Counted from the stretch's first letter, positions 1 through 6,011 are shown. The stretch is 6,011 bases of DNA from Prevotellaceae bacterium (GCA_031258915.1 JAIRMD010000098.1:1-6011); one strand, 5' to 3'. Notes: generated by a model not told the origin, from the sequence alone. Translations and numbers: made by a program.

Positions 1-626
1 AGCTTGCCGGTTTCGAGATTTGACTTCAGGTGGTTGCCGTAAATGGCATCTATTTTCAGGGGGCGCAGGGCTTCAACCATGGCGCGAATGCCGGAGTTGG
101 TTTCTTCGCCTTCTTCAAAAATGAAGACCACCCTGCCGCAGAGTTGGTCTTTCAGTTCGGTGAGGATTTTTACCGTACCCAGCAGGATGGCAATGTGCCC
201 GTCGTGTCCGCAGGCGTGGGACACGCCCGCATTTCGTGAAACCCACTTCTTGTCCTGCTTCAAATTCTGCGGATGCTCTTGAATGGGCAACGCGTCAATG
301 TCGGCGCGCAAGCCGACGGTTTTTCCCGGACGGCGCGTATCCAGCACCGCATAAAACCCGGTTCCGGGCACGCTGGTTACCGGCAGCCCGAGCGCTGCTA
401 TTTCGTTCCGGATAAATTTGGCCGTTTCATATTCCTGTCCCGACAATTCGGGGCGCTCATGCAGATAGCCGCGCACCTCGCGGATATAGGCATCGACAGA
501 CTTCACTTTGGCCAGCACGGTTTTGGCACTCACCGCCGGCCGTGCCGACGCCGCAAAGCAACCGCACAGGCAGAGGAACAAAATTCCTGCAGACCGGCGT
601 ATGGTAAAAGTTCTTTTTGTATTCAT
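1..626 (-). CDS. Exported M20D-type metallo-amidohydrolase (hippurate hydrolase / N-acyl-amino-acid amidohydrolase-like), 3' end outside window
   Basis: The family uses a two-metal centre to hydrolyse amide bonds of N-acyl amino acids or small peptides. The 208 visible codons start at ATG 626. They give LHERPELSGQE (55-65), RADIDALPIQE (107-117), SHACGHDGH (136-144), FEEGEE (170-175) and YGNHL (196-200). By family knowledge, Cys139, His141, Glu174/Glu175 and His199 are metal or catalytic residues; the last metal-binding His and the rest of the protein lie beyond the left edge. The N-terminus has basic residues (KR, RR) then a hydrophobic stretch ILFLCLCGCFAASA, so the protein is exported. LCGC (20-23) could be a relaxed lipobox, or signal peptidase I could cut after ASA. 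It starts 27 bp after the C39-like lipoprotein gene on the same strand, so co-transcription is likely. Substrate specificity cannot be read from this half. Family assignment is firm. Confidence 0.93.
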   Translation of the reverse strand, partial: MNTKRTFTIRRSAGILFLCLCGCFAASARPAVSAKTVLAKVKSVDAYIREVRGYLHERPELSGQEYETAKFIRNEIAALGLPVTSVPGTGFYAVLDTRRPGKTVGLRADIDALPIQEHPQNLKQDKKWVSRNAGVSHACGHDGHIAILLGTVKILTELKDQLCGRVVFIFEEGEETNSGIRAMVEALRPLKIDAIYGNHLKSNLETGK

Positions 627-653
627 GTTGTTGGGTATCTTGTTTACAAGGTG

Positions 654-1376
654 TCACTGCGGCGAGGCGGCAATGAATAGCCCCCATGGATAGTCGGGGT
701 CGAAATAATTCCGCCACGCGCCTTCGTAAAAGTGCTGCAGCGAAATAACGGTGTAGCCGTCCTGATGGTGGTCGGTGGTGTCGTAGGGCTCGGCCAGGAT
801 GAGCACATCGTCGGCGGTGGCGGGCGTTCCCATCGTGTCGTAGCCGATGATGATTTGCCAGTGCCCGCCCCAGATGTTGCTGCCCACTATCACCGGAATA
901 CCGCGCCGGAGGTACGGCAGGAAAAAGGTGTCGGCAATCGTTTCCGGGTTTGCCTCCCGGTAGCCAAACGTAGATTGATGCTCAAATCCGCCAATCGAAT
1001 CGAATATTTGGATGATGTGCCGCAGGTAGGTGGTGTCCTGACCAGTGCCCCGCAAGGCCTGGATTTGCTTTTCGTTCAAGCCCTGCCGCCTGCCGTAGTA
1101 TTCCAGCACCATCAGCGCGCACACAGGGCCGCAGGTTACGCCGGTGGCCTGCTGAATGGTTTTGAAATGTTCGAGCAGCACGAACGAACCGCCGCTTTTG
1201 AGGTTGTAGAAATCTACTGTTTTGTAATAGGGGGAATTTTTGACGTCGAAAGTGCCATCGTATTGCGCCGCACCTTCGAGGGGCAGCGCCGGGTCGTACG
1301 GAATTTTGGAGCCGCCCTGATTGGGGCGGCATCCTGCGCCAAAGAGCAGGGCAAGTACAAGTAGCAGACGTGTCAT
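654..1376 (-). CDS. C39/papain-like cysteine peptidase-type lipoprotein
   Basis: A predicted 240-residue surface or periplasmic lipoprotein. I chose ATG 1376 because the protein then begins with a textbook signal, MTRLLLVLALLFGAGC, with acylated Cys16. The frame is open to a TTG at 1436, but that start would bury the signal behind 20 residues and lie inside the palindrome at 1427-1446. The core fits the C39-like (Peptidase_C39_2-type) fold: Gln75/76 before TCGPVCALMVLEYYG (81-95) with candidate nucleophile Cys82, then GGHWQIIIGYD (170-180) with candidate His172, then DDVLILAEPYDTTD (189-202) with an acidic third residue such as Asp199. The order Gln, Cys, His, Asp is what a papain-like protease needs. 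No ABC-transporter or bacteriocin-processing domains are attached, so a peptide-processing transporter role is unlikely. It is the first gene of a probable operon with the M20 amidohydrolase. Substrate unknown; a peptidase is most likely, but an amidase or transpeptidase relative is possible. Confidence 0.85.
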   Translation of the reverse strand: MTRLLLVLALLFGAGCRPNQGGSKIPYDPALPLEGAAQYDGTFDVKNSPYYKTVDFYNLKSGGSFVLLEHFKTIQQATGVTCGPVCALMVLEYYGRRQGLNEKQIQALRGTGQDTTYLRHIIQIFDSIGGFEHQSTFGYREANPETIADTFFLPYLRRGIPVIVGSNIWGGHWQIIIGYDTMGTPATADDVLILAEPYDTTDHHQDGYTVISLQHFYEGAWRNYFDPDYPWGLFIAASPQ

Positions 1377-1397
1377 TTTGTATTTGTTTTTCGGGCG

Positions 1398-1428
1398 TAA
1401 AGGTACGGCGGGGATTTCTCCCCCGCAA
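1398..1428 (-). promoter_or_regulatory. Candidate promoter of the C39-like/M20 operon
   Basis: Read on the minus strand, TACCTTTA (1405-1398) matches seven of eight positions of the Bacteroidota -7 box TAnnTTTG plus a common choice of the nn. A TTG (1428-1426) lies 20 bp upstream, the normal distance for the -33 element. Transcription would begin some 15-20 nt before ATG 1376, and the leader (AAAACAAATACAAA) is A-rich without Shine-Dalgarno, as is usual in this phylum. The -33 part touches the palindrome at 1427-1446, so a repressor bound there could block it. Position is inferred from motif match only. Confidence 0.4.
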
Positions 1429-1446
1429 TACCACAAATGTGGTATT
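1427..1446. repeat. Perfect 9-bp inverted repeat, possible operator
   Basis: AATACCACA (1427-1435) is exactly mirrored by TGTGGTATT (1438-1446) around a 2-bp AA centre. The arms are too close to form a good RNA hairpin, and no plus-strand gene ends here, so a protein-binding site is a better reading than a terminator. It sits 51 bp upstream of the C39-like start codon at the edge of its candidate promoter, and about 35 bp from the opposing promoter at 1481-1512. No regulator gene is in the window. The repeat is certain; the operator role is inference. Confidence 0.5.
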
Positions 1447-1480
1447 TTTCCAGACAGTCAACGGGGAAGGTCATATGCGA

Positions 1481-1512
1481 TTTGAACGATTGAGGAAAAC
1501 ATCATACCTTTG
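1481..1512 (+). promoter_or_regulatory. Bacteroidota-type promoter of the decayed toxin-antitoxin pair
   Basis: TTTG (1481-1484), a 20-bp spacer and TACCTTTG (1505-1512) match the -33 and -7 consensus of the Bacteroidota primary sigma factor exactly. The predicted start of transcription is about 20 nt before the ATG at 1539, across an A-rich leader. The promoter therefore fits the nucleotidyltransferase remnant precisely and appears undamaged although both genes it served are broken. Confidence 0.72.
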
Positions 1513-1538
1513 GGCTGTAAAAAAACAGAAAAACAGCG

Positions 1539-1638
1539 ATGTTATCACAAAGTCAGATAGACATTATCATCCGGTCGATGTTGCCGTACAATCCGGCCAG
1601 TCATGAATGATTTAAAGATAATTTACAGCAATGAATGA
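1539..1638 (+). pseudogene. Remnant of MntA-type nucleotidyltransferase (antitoxin), internally deleted
   Basis: Only the two ends of the gene survive. The start (ATG 1539) reads MLSQSQIDIIIRSMLPYNP, the usual opening of small Bacteroidota nucleotidyltransferases, in which an IGVFGSxARGE-type catalytic segment normally follows. Here the frame instead runs into TGA at 1608-1610. In another frame, 1606-1638 reads NDLKIIYSNE and stop, which looks like the normal C-terminus. About 70 residues of a roughly 100-residue family member are missing, including the GSxxRG motif and catalytic aspartates, so it cannot be an active AMPylating antitoxin. Its stop overlaps the start of the HEPN remnant by 8 bp (1631-1638), the coupled arrangement expected of an intact MntA/HepT pair. 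The identification rests on short end segments plus the partner gene; the combination is persuasive. Confidence 0.7.
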
Positions 1639-1908
1639 AAGGGGAAAAACCCGTTCCGACCGGAACATATACGCGACTGCATCGACAAGGTCGAATATTT
1701 ATCAGGCAAACTGTACAATTATAATAACTTTGAAAAAACAATGGGTCGAACAGGATGCTATCATCCGCAACCTCGAAATTAGAGGAATTTTGTAACGTAT
1801 CAATATTTCAGGGTAGAATTGAGAGATATCCGGAGCACGGTAGTAAACGATATTCCTATTCTCAAAAAGCAAATCGGGGACATCATCAACGATTTGGAAG
1901 GAAACTGA
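1631..1908 (+). pseudogene. Remnant of HepT-like (DUF86, HEPN) toxin, frameshifted and internally deleted
   Basis: HepT toxins are small HEPN ribonucleases neutralised by a neighbouring MntA nucleotidyltransferase. Pieces appear in order but in changing frames: MNER (1631-1642), EHIRDCIDKVEYLSGKLY (from 1663), then WVEQDAIIRNLEI (1742-1780), then RNFVTYQYFRVEL (1783-1821) running through NDIPILKKQIGDIINDLEGN to TGA 1906-1908. The change near 1733-1738 is explained by one extra A in a six-A run: with five, GAA AAA CAA TGG restores FEKQWVEQD. The change near 1641-1644 lies in a G run. Between NLEI and RNFVTY some 25-30 residues (the usual IGEA... stretch) are absent. RNFVTY corresponds to the catalytic RNxxxH motif, with Tyr (TAT) in place of His (CAT). 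The gene cannot yield a functional ribonuclease. Family call is confident from the C-terminal half. Confidence 0.8.
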
Positions 1909-1928
1909 TTATTCTCCTCGTACCGCAC

Positions 1929-1960
1929 AAAAAAGCCCGGCCGAACAGCCGGACTTTTTC
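1929..1960. terminator. Bidirectional intrinsic terminator between the toxin-antitoxin remnant and susD-like gene
   Basis: AAAAAGCCCGGC (1930-1941) pairs with GCCGGACTTTTT (1948-1959) with a single C/A mismatch around the six-base loop CGAACA. The stem is flanked by A's on one side and T's on the other, so it ends in a U-run whichever strand is transcribed. It lies 21 bp past the stop of the plus-strand HEPN remnant and 21 bp past the stop of the minus-strand SusD gene, so it serves both converging units. Confidence 0.88.
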
Positions 1961-1980
1961 ACACAGTATCTTCCGCAGGT

Positions 1981-3594
1981 TTACCAGCCCGGGTTCTGCG
2001 GCGTGATGCCCAAGTCTTCGTACTCATACCCCGTAGGAATCGGGAGGCGGTAGAGTCGTCCCTTCAGATTGGTCTTTTTGGCCAGCTGGTTGTTGTGCAG
2101 CTTGACGTAGAGCGGATAGTTGATACCCTCTACACCGGGGAAAGCCGCGGCGATGCTTGCCTGCGAGACGTAGTCGTCTTTGATGTACTCAAATCCTTCG
2201 AGCGCTGTTTTCACGGTCGATATGTAGGTGCGCCAGCGCACCAAGTTGAACCAGCGCTTTAGCTCAAAGGCAAATTCCTTATCCCATTCGTCGTAGAGGT
2301 CTTGCTCTGTAAGCGATGACAGGGTTGCAACACCGGCTCTTTCGCGAAGCTGGTTGACCAGCGGCAGCGCGTCAGCTGCGTTATTCCGGAAGAACAGGGC
2401 TTCGGCTTTAATGAGTAGTACTTCGGCGTAGCGGTAGTCTATGCGGTCGATATTGTTGGGCTGCTCATCGGTGGCTGTGAGCACATTGCTCGCCGCCGTG
2501 CGGTGAATCCATTTGCCGGGGCGAACCACGCTCACCGGCCAGTCGAGCGTATCTATCGTGCCGTCGGTATATTCGACGCGCGTTACATACGAAAGGAATT
2601 TGCGGGCATCGCCGGCCGGGATGCGATCTTTGAGCGTCGCGTCGGCGTAGCAGAGGTGCGGGTCGGTTCGCGGACTTTTCGGCCAAGTGAAGCCGCAGTG
2701 CGTTTGGTGGTTGCCGAAGTCGTCAATGTCGTCGCCATCGTGGCGGACAGAGAAGATTACTTCGGCGTTATTTTCGTTATTAACGCCAAAAATGTCGTTA
2801 AAGTTGGGGAGCAGGTGATACTGCGTATTTGCAATCACGGCATCGGCATACTCAACGGCTTTTTGTAGTTTTGTCACGTCCGGCGCAGGTTTCGTGGGGT
2901 CGGTTTGGCTGTTTGCGATGGATTGAATCTCGGCCACAGTAACCGGTATCTGTCCCCAGGTGAGGTAGAGCTTGGCCAAAATCGCATTCACGGCCGCCTG
3001 ACTGGGGTTGGATTTCTGCGCGTCGTACGCCGGCAGGTGTTCCGCCGCTTCGGTCAGGTCGTCGACGGCTTGCCGGTACACCTCGTCAATGGGCCTGCGC
3101 TCGCCCACAATGGCGTCGGACGTGAGGATGGGCACTTCGCCAAACGCCTGCACGAGCTTGAAGTAGCTGTGTCCGCGAATGAACTTGGCGCGGGCAATCT
3201 GATAGTCCTTTTGCGCCTGCGTAAGGCTTGCGCTCACGGGCGCGGCCTCAATCTGCGCGATAGCCAGGTTGGCCGCGCCGATGCTGGTGTAGGGGTCGCT
3301 GAACAGCTCGATAACAACGTCGTTCTGCGTGTGGAGGTCGAGTCTGCTAACCTGTGAGGCAGCGGCGACATCTTCCGATACCGAGGCAAGCACCTCAGTA
3401 AGACCTTCGAGAAAAGCGGAGTTGTACGAATTTAGCCATTGCAGTGGCACGTATGCGGCATTAACCAGCGCGGCGGCTTCTGCTTCGGTTTTTACTGCAC
3501 CCTCTTCGTTGTTGTTGGGGTCATTGTTGTTTTTGTCGCACGAATACAGTGCGAGGCTTAAACCAATTACGGTTAAAATGATTTTCTTTTTCAT
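1981..3594 (-). CDS. SusD/RagB-type nutrient-binding outer-membrane lipoprotein
   Basis: A 537-residue surface lipoprotein that, by family knowledge, forms a lid over its SusC partner and helps capture the ligand. The signal MKKKIILTVIGLSLALYSC has its acylated Cys at 19, followed by an Asn/Asp-rich linker (20-32) typical of exported Bacteroidota lipoproteins. TPR-type helices include ARAKFIRGHSYFKLVQAFGEVPI (134-156, given in part as motif) with the usual FGEVP turn. The C-terminal RagB/SusD domain shows RYAEVLLIKAEAL (388-400), NQLRERAG (414-421), DEWDKEFAFELKRWFNLVRW (435-454), LPIP (517-520) and the hallmark terminal QNPGW (533-537). Length is normal. It begins 25 bp after the SusC stop with an A-rich leader and no Shine-Dalgarno, and is the last gene before a terminator. 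Two cysteines (300, 315) could be a disulfide. The substrate cannot be deduced from sequence; glycan or peptide are both possible. Confidence 0.97.
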   Translation of the reverse strand: MKKKIILTVIGLSLALYSCDKNNNDPNNNEEGAVKTEAEAAALVNAAYVPLQWLNSYNSAFLEGLTEVLASVSEDVAAASQVSRLDLHTQNDVVIELFSDPYTSIGAANLAIAQIEAAPVSASLTQAQKDYQIARAKFIRGHSYFKLVQAFGEVPILTSDAIVGERRPIDEVYRQAVDDLTEAAEHLPAYDAQKSNPSQAAVNAILAKLYLTWGQIPVTVAEIQSIANSQTDPTKPAPDVTKLQKAVEYADAVIANTQYHLLPNFNDIFGVNNENNAEVIFSVRHDGDDIDDFGNHQTHCGFTWPKSPRTDPHLCYADATLKDRIPAGDARKFLSYVTRVEYTDGTIDTLDWPVSVVRPGKWIHRTAASNVLTATDEQPNNIDRIDYRYAEVLLIKAEALFFRNNAADALPLVNQLRERAGVATLSSLTEQDLYDEWDKEFAFELKRWFNLVRWRTYISTVKTALEGFEYIKDDYVSQASIAAAFPGVEGINYPLYVKLHNNQLAKKTNLKGRLYRLPIPTGYEYEDLGITPQNPGW

Positions 3595-3600
3595 GATGTT

Positions 3601-3640
3601 TGTTTAATTGTTTAACTGTTTATTTGTTCATTTGTTCATT
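3601..3640. repeat. Five tandem degenerate octamers across the SusC stop codon
   Basis: On the plus strand the 40 bp read TGTTTAAT, TGTTTAAC, TGTTTATT, TGTTCATT, TGTTCATT, i.e. TGTTYAWY five times without gaps; the last two are identical. The array begins directly after the codon of the predicted barrel-terminal Phe of SusC (3641-3643), contains the SusC stop (3620-3622) and ends 6 bp before the SusD start codon. On the coding strand it is A/C-rich (AATGAACA, AATAAACA and so on), resembling the leaders that serve translation initiation in this phylum. Confidence 0.8.
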
Positions 3641-6011
3641 AAATGTAATGCTTGCCCCCAGCAGGAAGCTCCTTGCCGAGGGATAGGTCCCCAGGTCAAC
3701 GTCACCGGCCACTTCGGGGTCGTAGCCCCGGTAGGGCGTCCAGGTATATATATTGCGGGCGGACGCAAACAGGCGGACGGTGACGTCGAGGGATTTTGCC
3801 CTGAACGGCAGGCTGTAGCCCAGCGTGATGTTTCTTAATTTCAGGAACGATGCGTCTTCGATATACCGGCTATCCACTTTCATCATTTTTGTGCCGTTGA
3901 CGTGCGGCATCGTGCCGGACGGATTGTCGGGCGTCCAGCTGTCCAACAGCGCCGCCGACATGTTGTGGGCGTCGCCGGAGCGCTCGAGGTGGCGCCGCAG
4001 CAGGTTATACACCTTGCCGCCGTGCGAACCGCCGAAGAGCGCATAAAGGTCGAAACGCCCCCACTTGAACGTAGAGGAAAAGCCGCAGGTAAAGTCGGGC
4101 TGCATGCTTCCCAGCACCGTCCGGTCGTAGTCGTTGATGTTTGTATCGGTATTGAGGTTGCGTAGCTTGACGTCGCCGGGTATCAGCGTACGCCCTTCCA
4201 CGGTGGGCAGCGCAGAAATATCCTCGTTGGCTTGCACAATGCCGTCAAACACGTATCCGTAGAACGCGCCCACCGGCTCGCCCACGCGCAGGATGCGCTC
4301 CTGCGCGCTGCCCGAAAGGAAATCGGCGTATTTCCCAAGGCTGGTAATGGCGTTGATGTTGCGGGCGAAGTTGGCGAAAAGCGACCACGACCACTTCGGG
4401 CGCGCTACGATTTTGGCGTTGACGGCCACTTCAACCCCTTTGTTCGTAACGTTTCCCACGTTCTTCAGCTGCGGCTGCGTGGAGCCCGAGCCGAGGGGCG
4501 CGGGTATGCGCAGCAGCAGGTCGCGCGTTTCCTTGTAGTAGGCGTCGACGGTCAGGTTCAGGCGGTCGTTGAGCAGTCCGGCGTCCACGCCGATGTTGTA
4601 CTCCGTGGTGGTTTCCCATTTCAGGTTTTCATTATCCAGCGTGGCGAGCACGTATGCGGTTTCACCGTTGTAGCGGCCTGCGGCAAAGTATTGTTCGTAT
4701 TCATTATAGTCAATTTCCTGATTGCCGGCTTCGCCACAGGTGAGGCGGAGCTTGAGCGTGCTCAATGCCGGAGCAAGCGGTTGCATGAACTCCTCCATGT
4801 CGGCGTTCCACGACAGCCCCACCGAGGGGAAATGCCCCCACCGGTGATTTTTTGAAAAGCGGGAAGACCTGTCGGCGCGGTAGGTGGCCGTGAGGTTGTA
4901 CTTTTCGAGCAGCGTATAATTCACCCTTGCCAGCAGCGAGTGGAAATTGGCCTCCTGACGGCGCGAGGGCGAGGGCTGTTCCTTGCCCATTCCCAGGTTG
5001 TCGAAGCTGTCTAAGTGCGAAGCCCTGCTAAGTGACACGGCGGTCGTGGTCTTTTGCCACGTGTAGCCCGCCAGCACATCGACAAAGTGCGCGGCGGAAA
5101 GGCGCTTCGCCCAGGTCAGCAGCGTTTCGGCCTGCACAACGTCCGTGCGGCGGTTGCCGATGGCGCCCGAGCCCCTGATGTCCTGGTTCATGCCCAGCGC
5201 CGAGGTGGGTGGCGCAAAGTAGTTTTGTGTGATGTAATCGACGTTGGCGCCCGCGCTCACCCGCGCCTGAAGCCCGTCGATGATGGTGTAGCGGGCAAAG
5301 AAGTTGCCCTGCAGCGAGGTGCCCAGCGTTTGCCCGATGCTGTTCTCCAAATCCGACACCGGGTTGGCGGCGTGGCCGTAGTAGCTCAGGTCGGTGTACT
5401 CAAACGGGTTCACGTGGTTGTAGCCGCCCGCAGCGTCGTAGATGGGTATTACCGGGGGCATGTAGAGGGCGTAGGTGAGCGAGTTGGCAATGCCGCGCGA
5501 GAAGGGCGAGCTGCGGTAGTTGGTGCCTTCGAAAGTGGTGAGCGCGTTTTGCTTGTTCCGGCTTGCCGAGGCGGTAATACCGGTGGCGAGGCCTGCAAAC
5601 ACCTCTTTTTCCAAGTTCAGCCTTCCGCTGAAACGGTCAAAACCCGAGTTGAGGATAATTCCGTCCTGCGCGGTGTAGTTGCCCGAAATCAGGTAGCGCG
5701 TGTTGTCGTTGCCGCCGCTTACGGAGAGCTCGTGCGTTTGTGCGCCGCCGGTTTGCAGCACGGCGCTTTGCCAGTCGGTGCCCTTGTCGAACCGCGCCAG
5801 TTCGTCGGGCGAGTAGTACAGCCCCGGCTTGTTGACAAAGTACTCCTTCTGTACGTCGAGCCACTGCCGGGCGGTGAGCAGGTCGAGCGTTTTTGCCGAG
5901 CGGTCGAAGCTGATGCTATATTGGTAATGCACCACATTGCTGCCGCGCCTGCCATTTTTGGTGGTGACGAGTATCACGCCGTTGGCGCCGCGCGAGCCGT
6001 AGATGGCTTTC
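3620..6011 (-). CDS. SusC/RagA-type TonB-dependent outer-membrane transporter, 5' end outside window
   Basis: Energy-dependent importer of oligomers through a TonB-gated 22-strand barrel, partner of the SusD protein that follows 25 bp downstream. 796 codons are visible, read in frame from the right edge. AIYGSRGANG (2-11) and VILVTTKNG (12-20) are the SusC/RagA signature at the end of the plug, so there is no true start at the GTG 5977. The signal peptide, the N-terminal carboxypeptidase-regulatory-like domain, the TonB box and most of the plug lie beyond the edge (about 200 residues by family length). Barrel hallmarks: SSRFSKNHRWGHFPSVGLSW (382-401), LKLRLTCGEAGNQ (419-431), GAFYGYVFDGI (581-591), the acidic loop LNTDTNINDYDRT (619-631), and YIEDASFLKLRNITLGYSLP (716-735). 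The barrel ends at GASITF (785-790) but six extra residues, NEQMNK, follow, encoded by the octamer repeat. No frameshift seen. Substrate unknown. Confidence 0.97.
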   Translation of the reverse strand, partial: KAIYGSRGANGVILVTTKNGRRGSNVVHYQYSISFDRSAKTLDLLTARQWLDVQKEYFVNKPGLYYSPDELARFDKGTDWQSAVLQTGGAQTHELSVSGGNDNTRYLISGNYTAQDGIILNSGFDRFSGRLNLEKEVFAGLATGITASASRNKQNALTTFEGTNYRSSPFSRGIANSLTYALYMPPVIPIYDAAGGYNHVNPFEYTDLSYYGHAANPVSDLENSIGQTLGTSLQGNFFARYTIIDGLQARVSAGANVDYITQNYFAPPTSALGMNQDIRGSGAIGNRRTDVVQAETLLTWAKRLSAAHFVDVLAGYTWQKTTTAVSLSRASHLDSFDNLGMGKEQPSPSRRQEANFHSLLARVNYTLLEKYNLTATYRADRSSRFSKNHRWGHFPSVGLSWNADMEEFMQPLAPALSTLKLRLTCGEAGNQEIDYNEYEQYFAAGRYNGETAYVLATLDNENLKWETTTEYNIGVDAGLLNDRLNLTVDAYYKETRDLLLRIPAPLGSGSTQPQLKNVGNVTNKGVEVAVNAKIVARPKWSWSLFANFARNINAITSLGKYADFLSGSAQERILRVGEPVGAFYGYVFDGIVQANEDISALPTVEGRTLIPGDVKLRNLNTDTNINDYDRTVLGSMQPDFTCGFSSTFKWGRFDLYALFGGSHGGKVYNLLRRHLERSGDAHNMSAALLDSWTPDNPSGTMPHVNGTKMMKVDSRYIEDASFLKLRNITLGYSLPFRAKSLDVTVRLFASARNIYTWTPYRGYDPEVAGDVDLGTYPSARSFLLGASITFNEQMNK

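Noticed and set aside
273..1364. Long plus-strand ORFs at 273-680 and 732-1364
   Set aside because: They are antisense to the well-supported M20 and C39-like genes and show no recognisable domain; GC-rich codon pattern opens the opposite strand.
1377..1436. Longer start of the C39-like protein at TTG 1436
   Set aside because: It would put 20 mostly non-hydrophobic residues ahead of a complete lipoprotein signal and begin inside the palindrome; ATG 1376 with its A-rich leader is better.
1427..1451. Palindrome followed by T-run read as a plus-strand terminator
   Set aside because: The two-base centre cannot form a hairpin loop without losing base pairs, and no plus-strand gene ends upstream.
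1653..1666. Short inverted repeat GTTCCG-AC-CGGAAC
   Set aside because: Six-bp arms inside the decayed HEPN gene with no promoter nearby; probably coincidence.
1755..2006. Plus-strand ORF of 83 codons
   Set aside because: It begins within the HEPN remnant in the wrong frame and runs through the terminator into the 3' end of the susD-like gene; no family resemblance.
2503..4855. Plus-strand ORFs opposite SusD and SusC (2503-2868, 2905-3357, 4232-4855)
   Set aside because: Shadows of the two large genes, which have complete family motifs throughout.
5975..5977. GTG 5977 as start of the SusC gene
   Set aside because: The frame is open to the right edge and the upstream codons read AIYGSRGANG, the conserved plug motif, so the gene continues beyond the window.

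Overview
The window looks like a Bacteroidota chromosome. It carries an adjacent SusC/SusD-type outer-membrane uptake pair (SusC ending in the usual barrel-closing motif, SusD ending in NPGW) and Bacteroidota-style lipoprotein signals. Leaders before start codons are A-rich with no Shine-Dalgarno, and there is an exact Bacteroidota promoter (TTTG, 20 bp, TACCTTTG). I cannot place it to genus.

Layout from right to left, because almost everything is on the minus strand. The right half (3620-6011) is a SusC/RagA-type TonB-dependent transporter that lacks its N-terminal part because it runs off the right edge. It is followed 25 bp later by its SusD partner lipoprotein (1981-3594). A row of five degenerate octamers straddles the SusC stop and fills most of the gap. 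A bidirectional hairpin terminator (1930-1959) closes the pair.

The stretch 1377-1980 has no intact gene but is not empty. On the plus strand it holds a near-perfect promoter followed by the eroded remains of a two-gene MntA/HepT-type (nucleotidyltransferase/HEPN) toxin-antitoxin module. Both genes have internal deletions and frame changes. At its left end lie a perfect 9-bp-arm palindrome and a probable promoter for the next minus-strand operon.

That operon has a C39/papain-like cysteine peptidase-type lipoprotein (654-1376) and, 27 bp later, an exported M20D-type metallo-amidohydrolase (1-626), which runs off the left edge. The cell-envelope peptidase and amidohydrolase lie beside a SusCD importer with no glycosidase in view. 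This makes peptide or acylated amino-acid scavenging a reasonable but unproven hypothesis for the locus. The most notable non-routine content is the dead toxin-antitoxin module and the octamer array that adds a tail to the SusC barrel.
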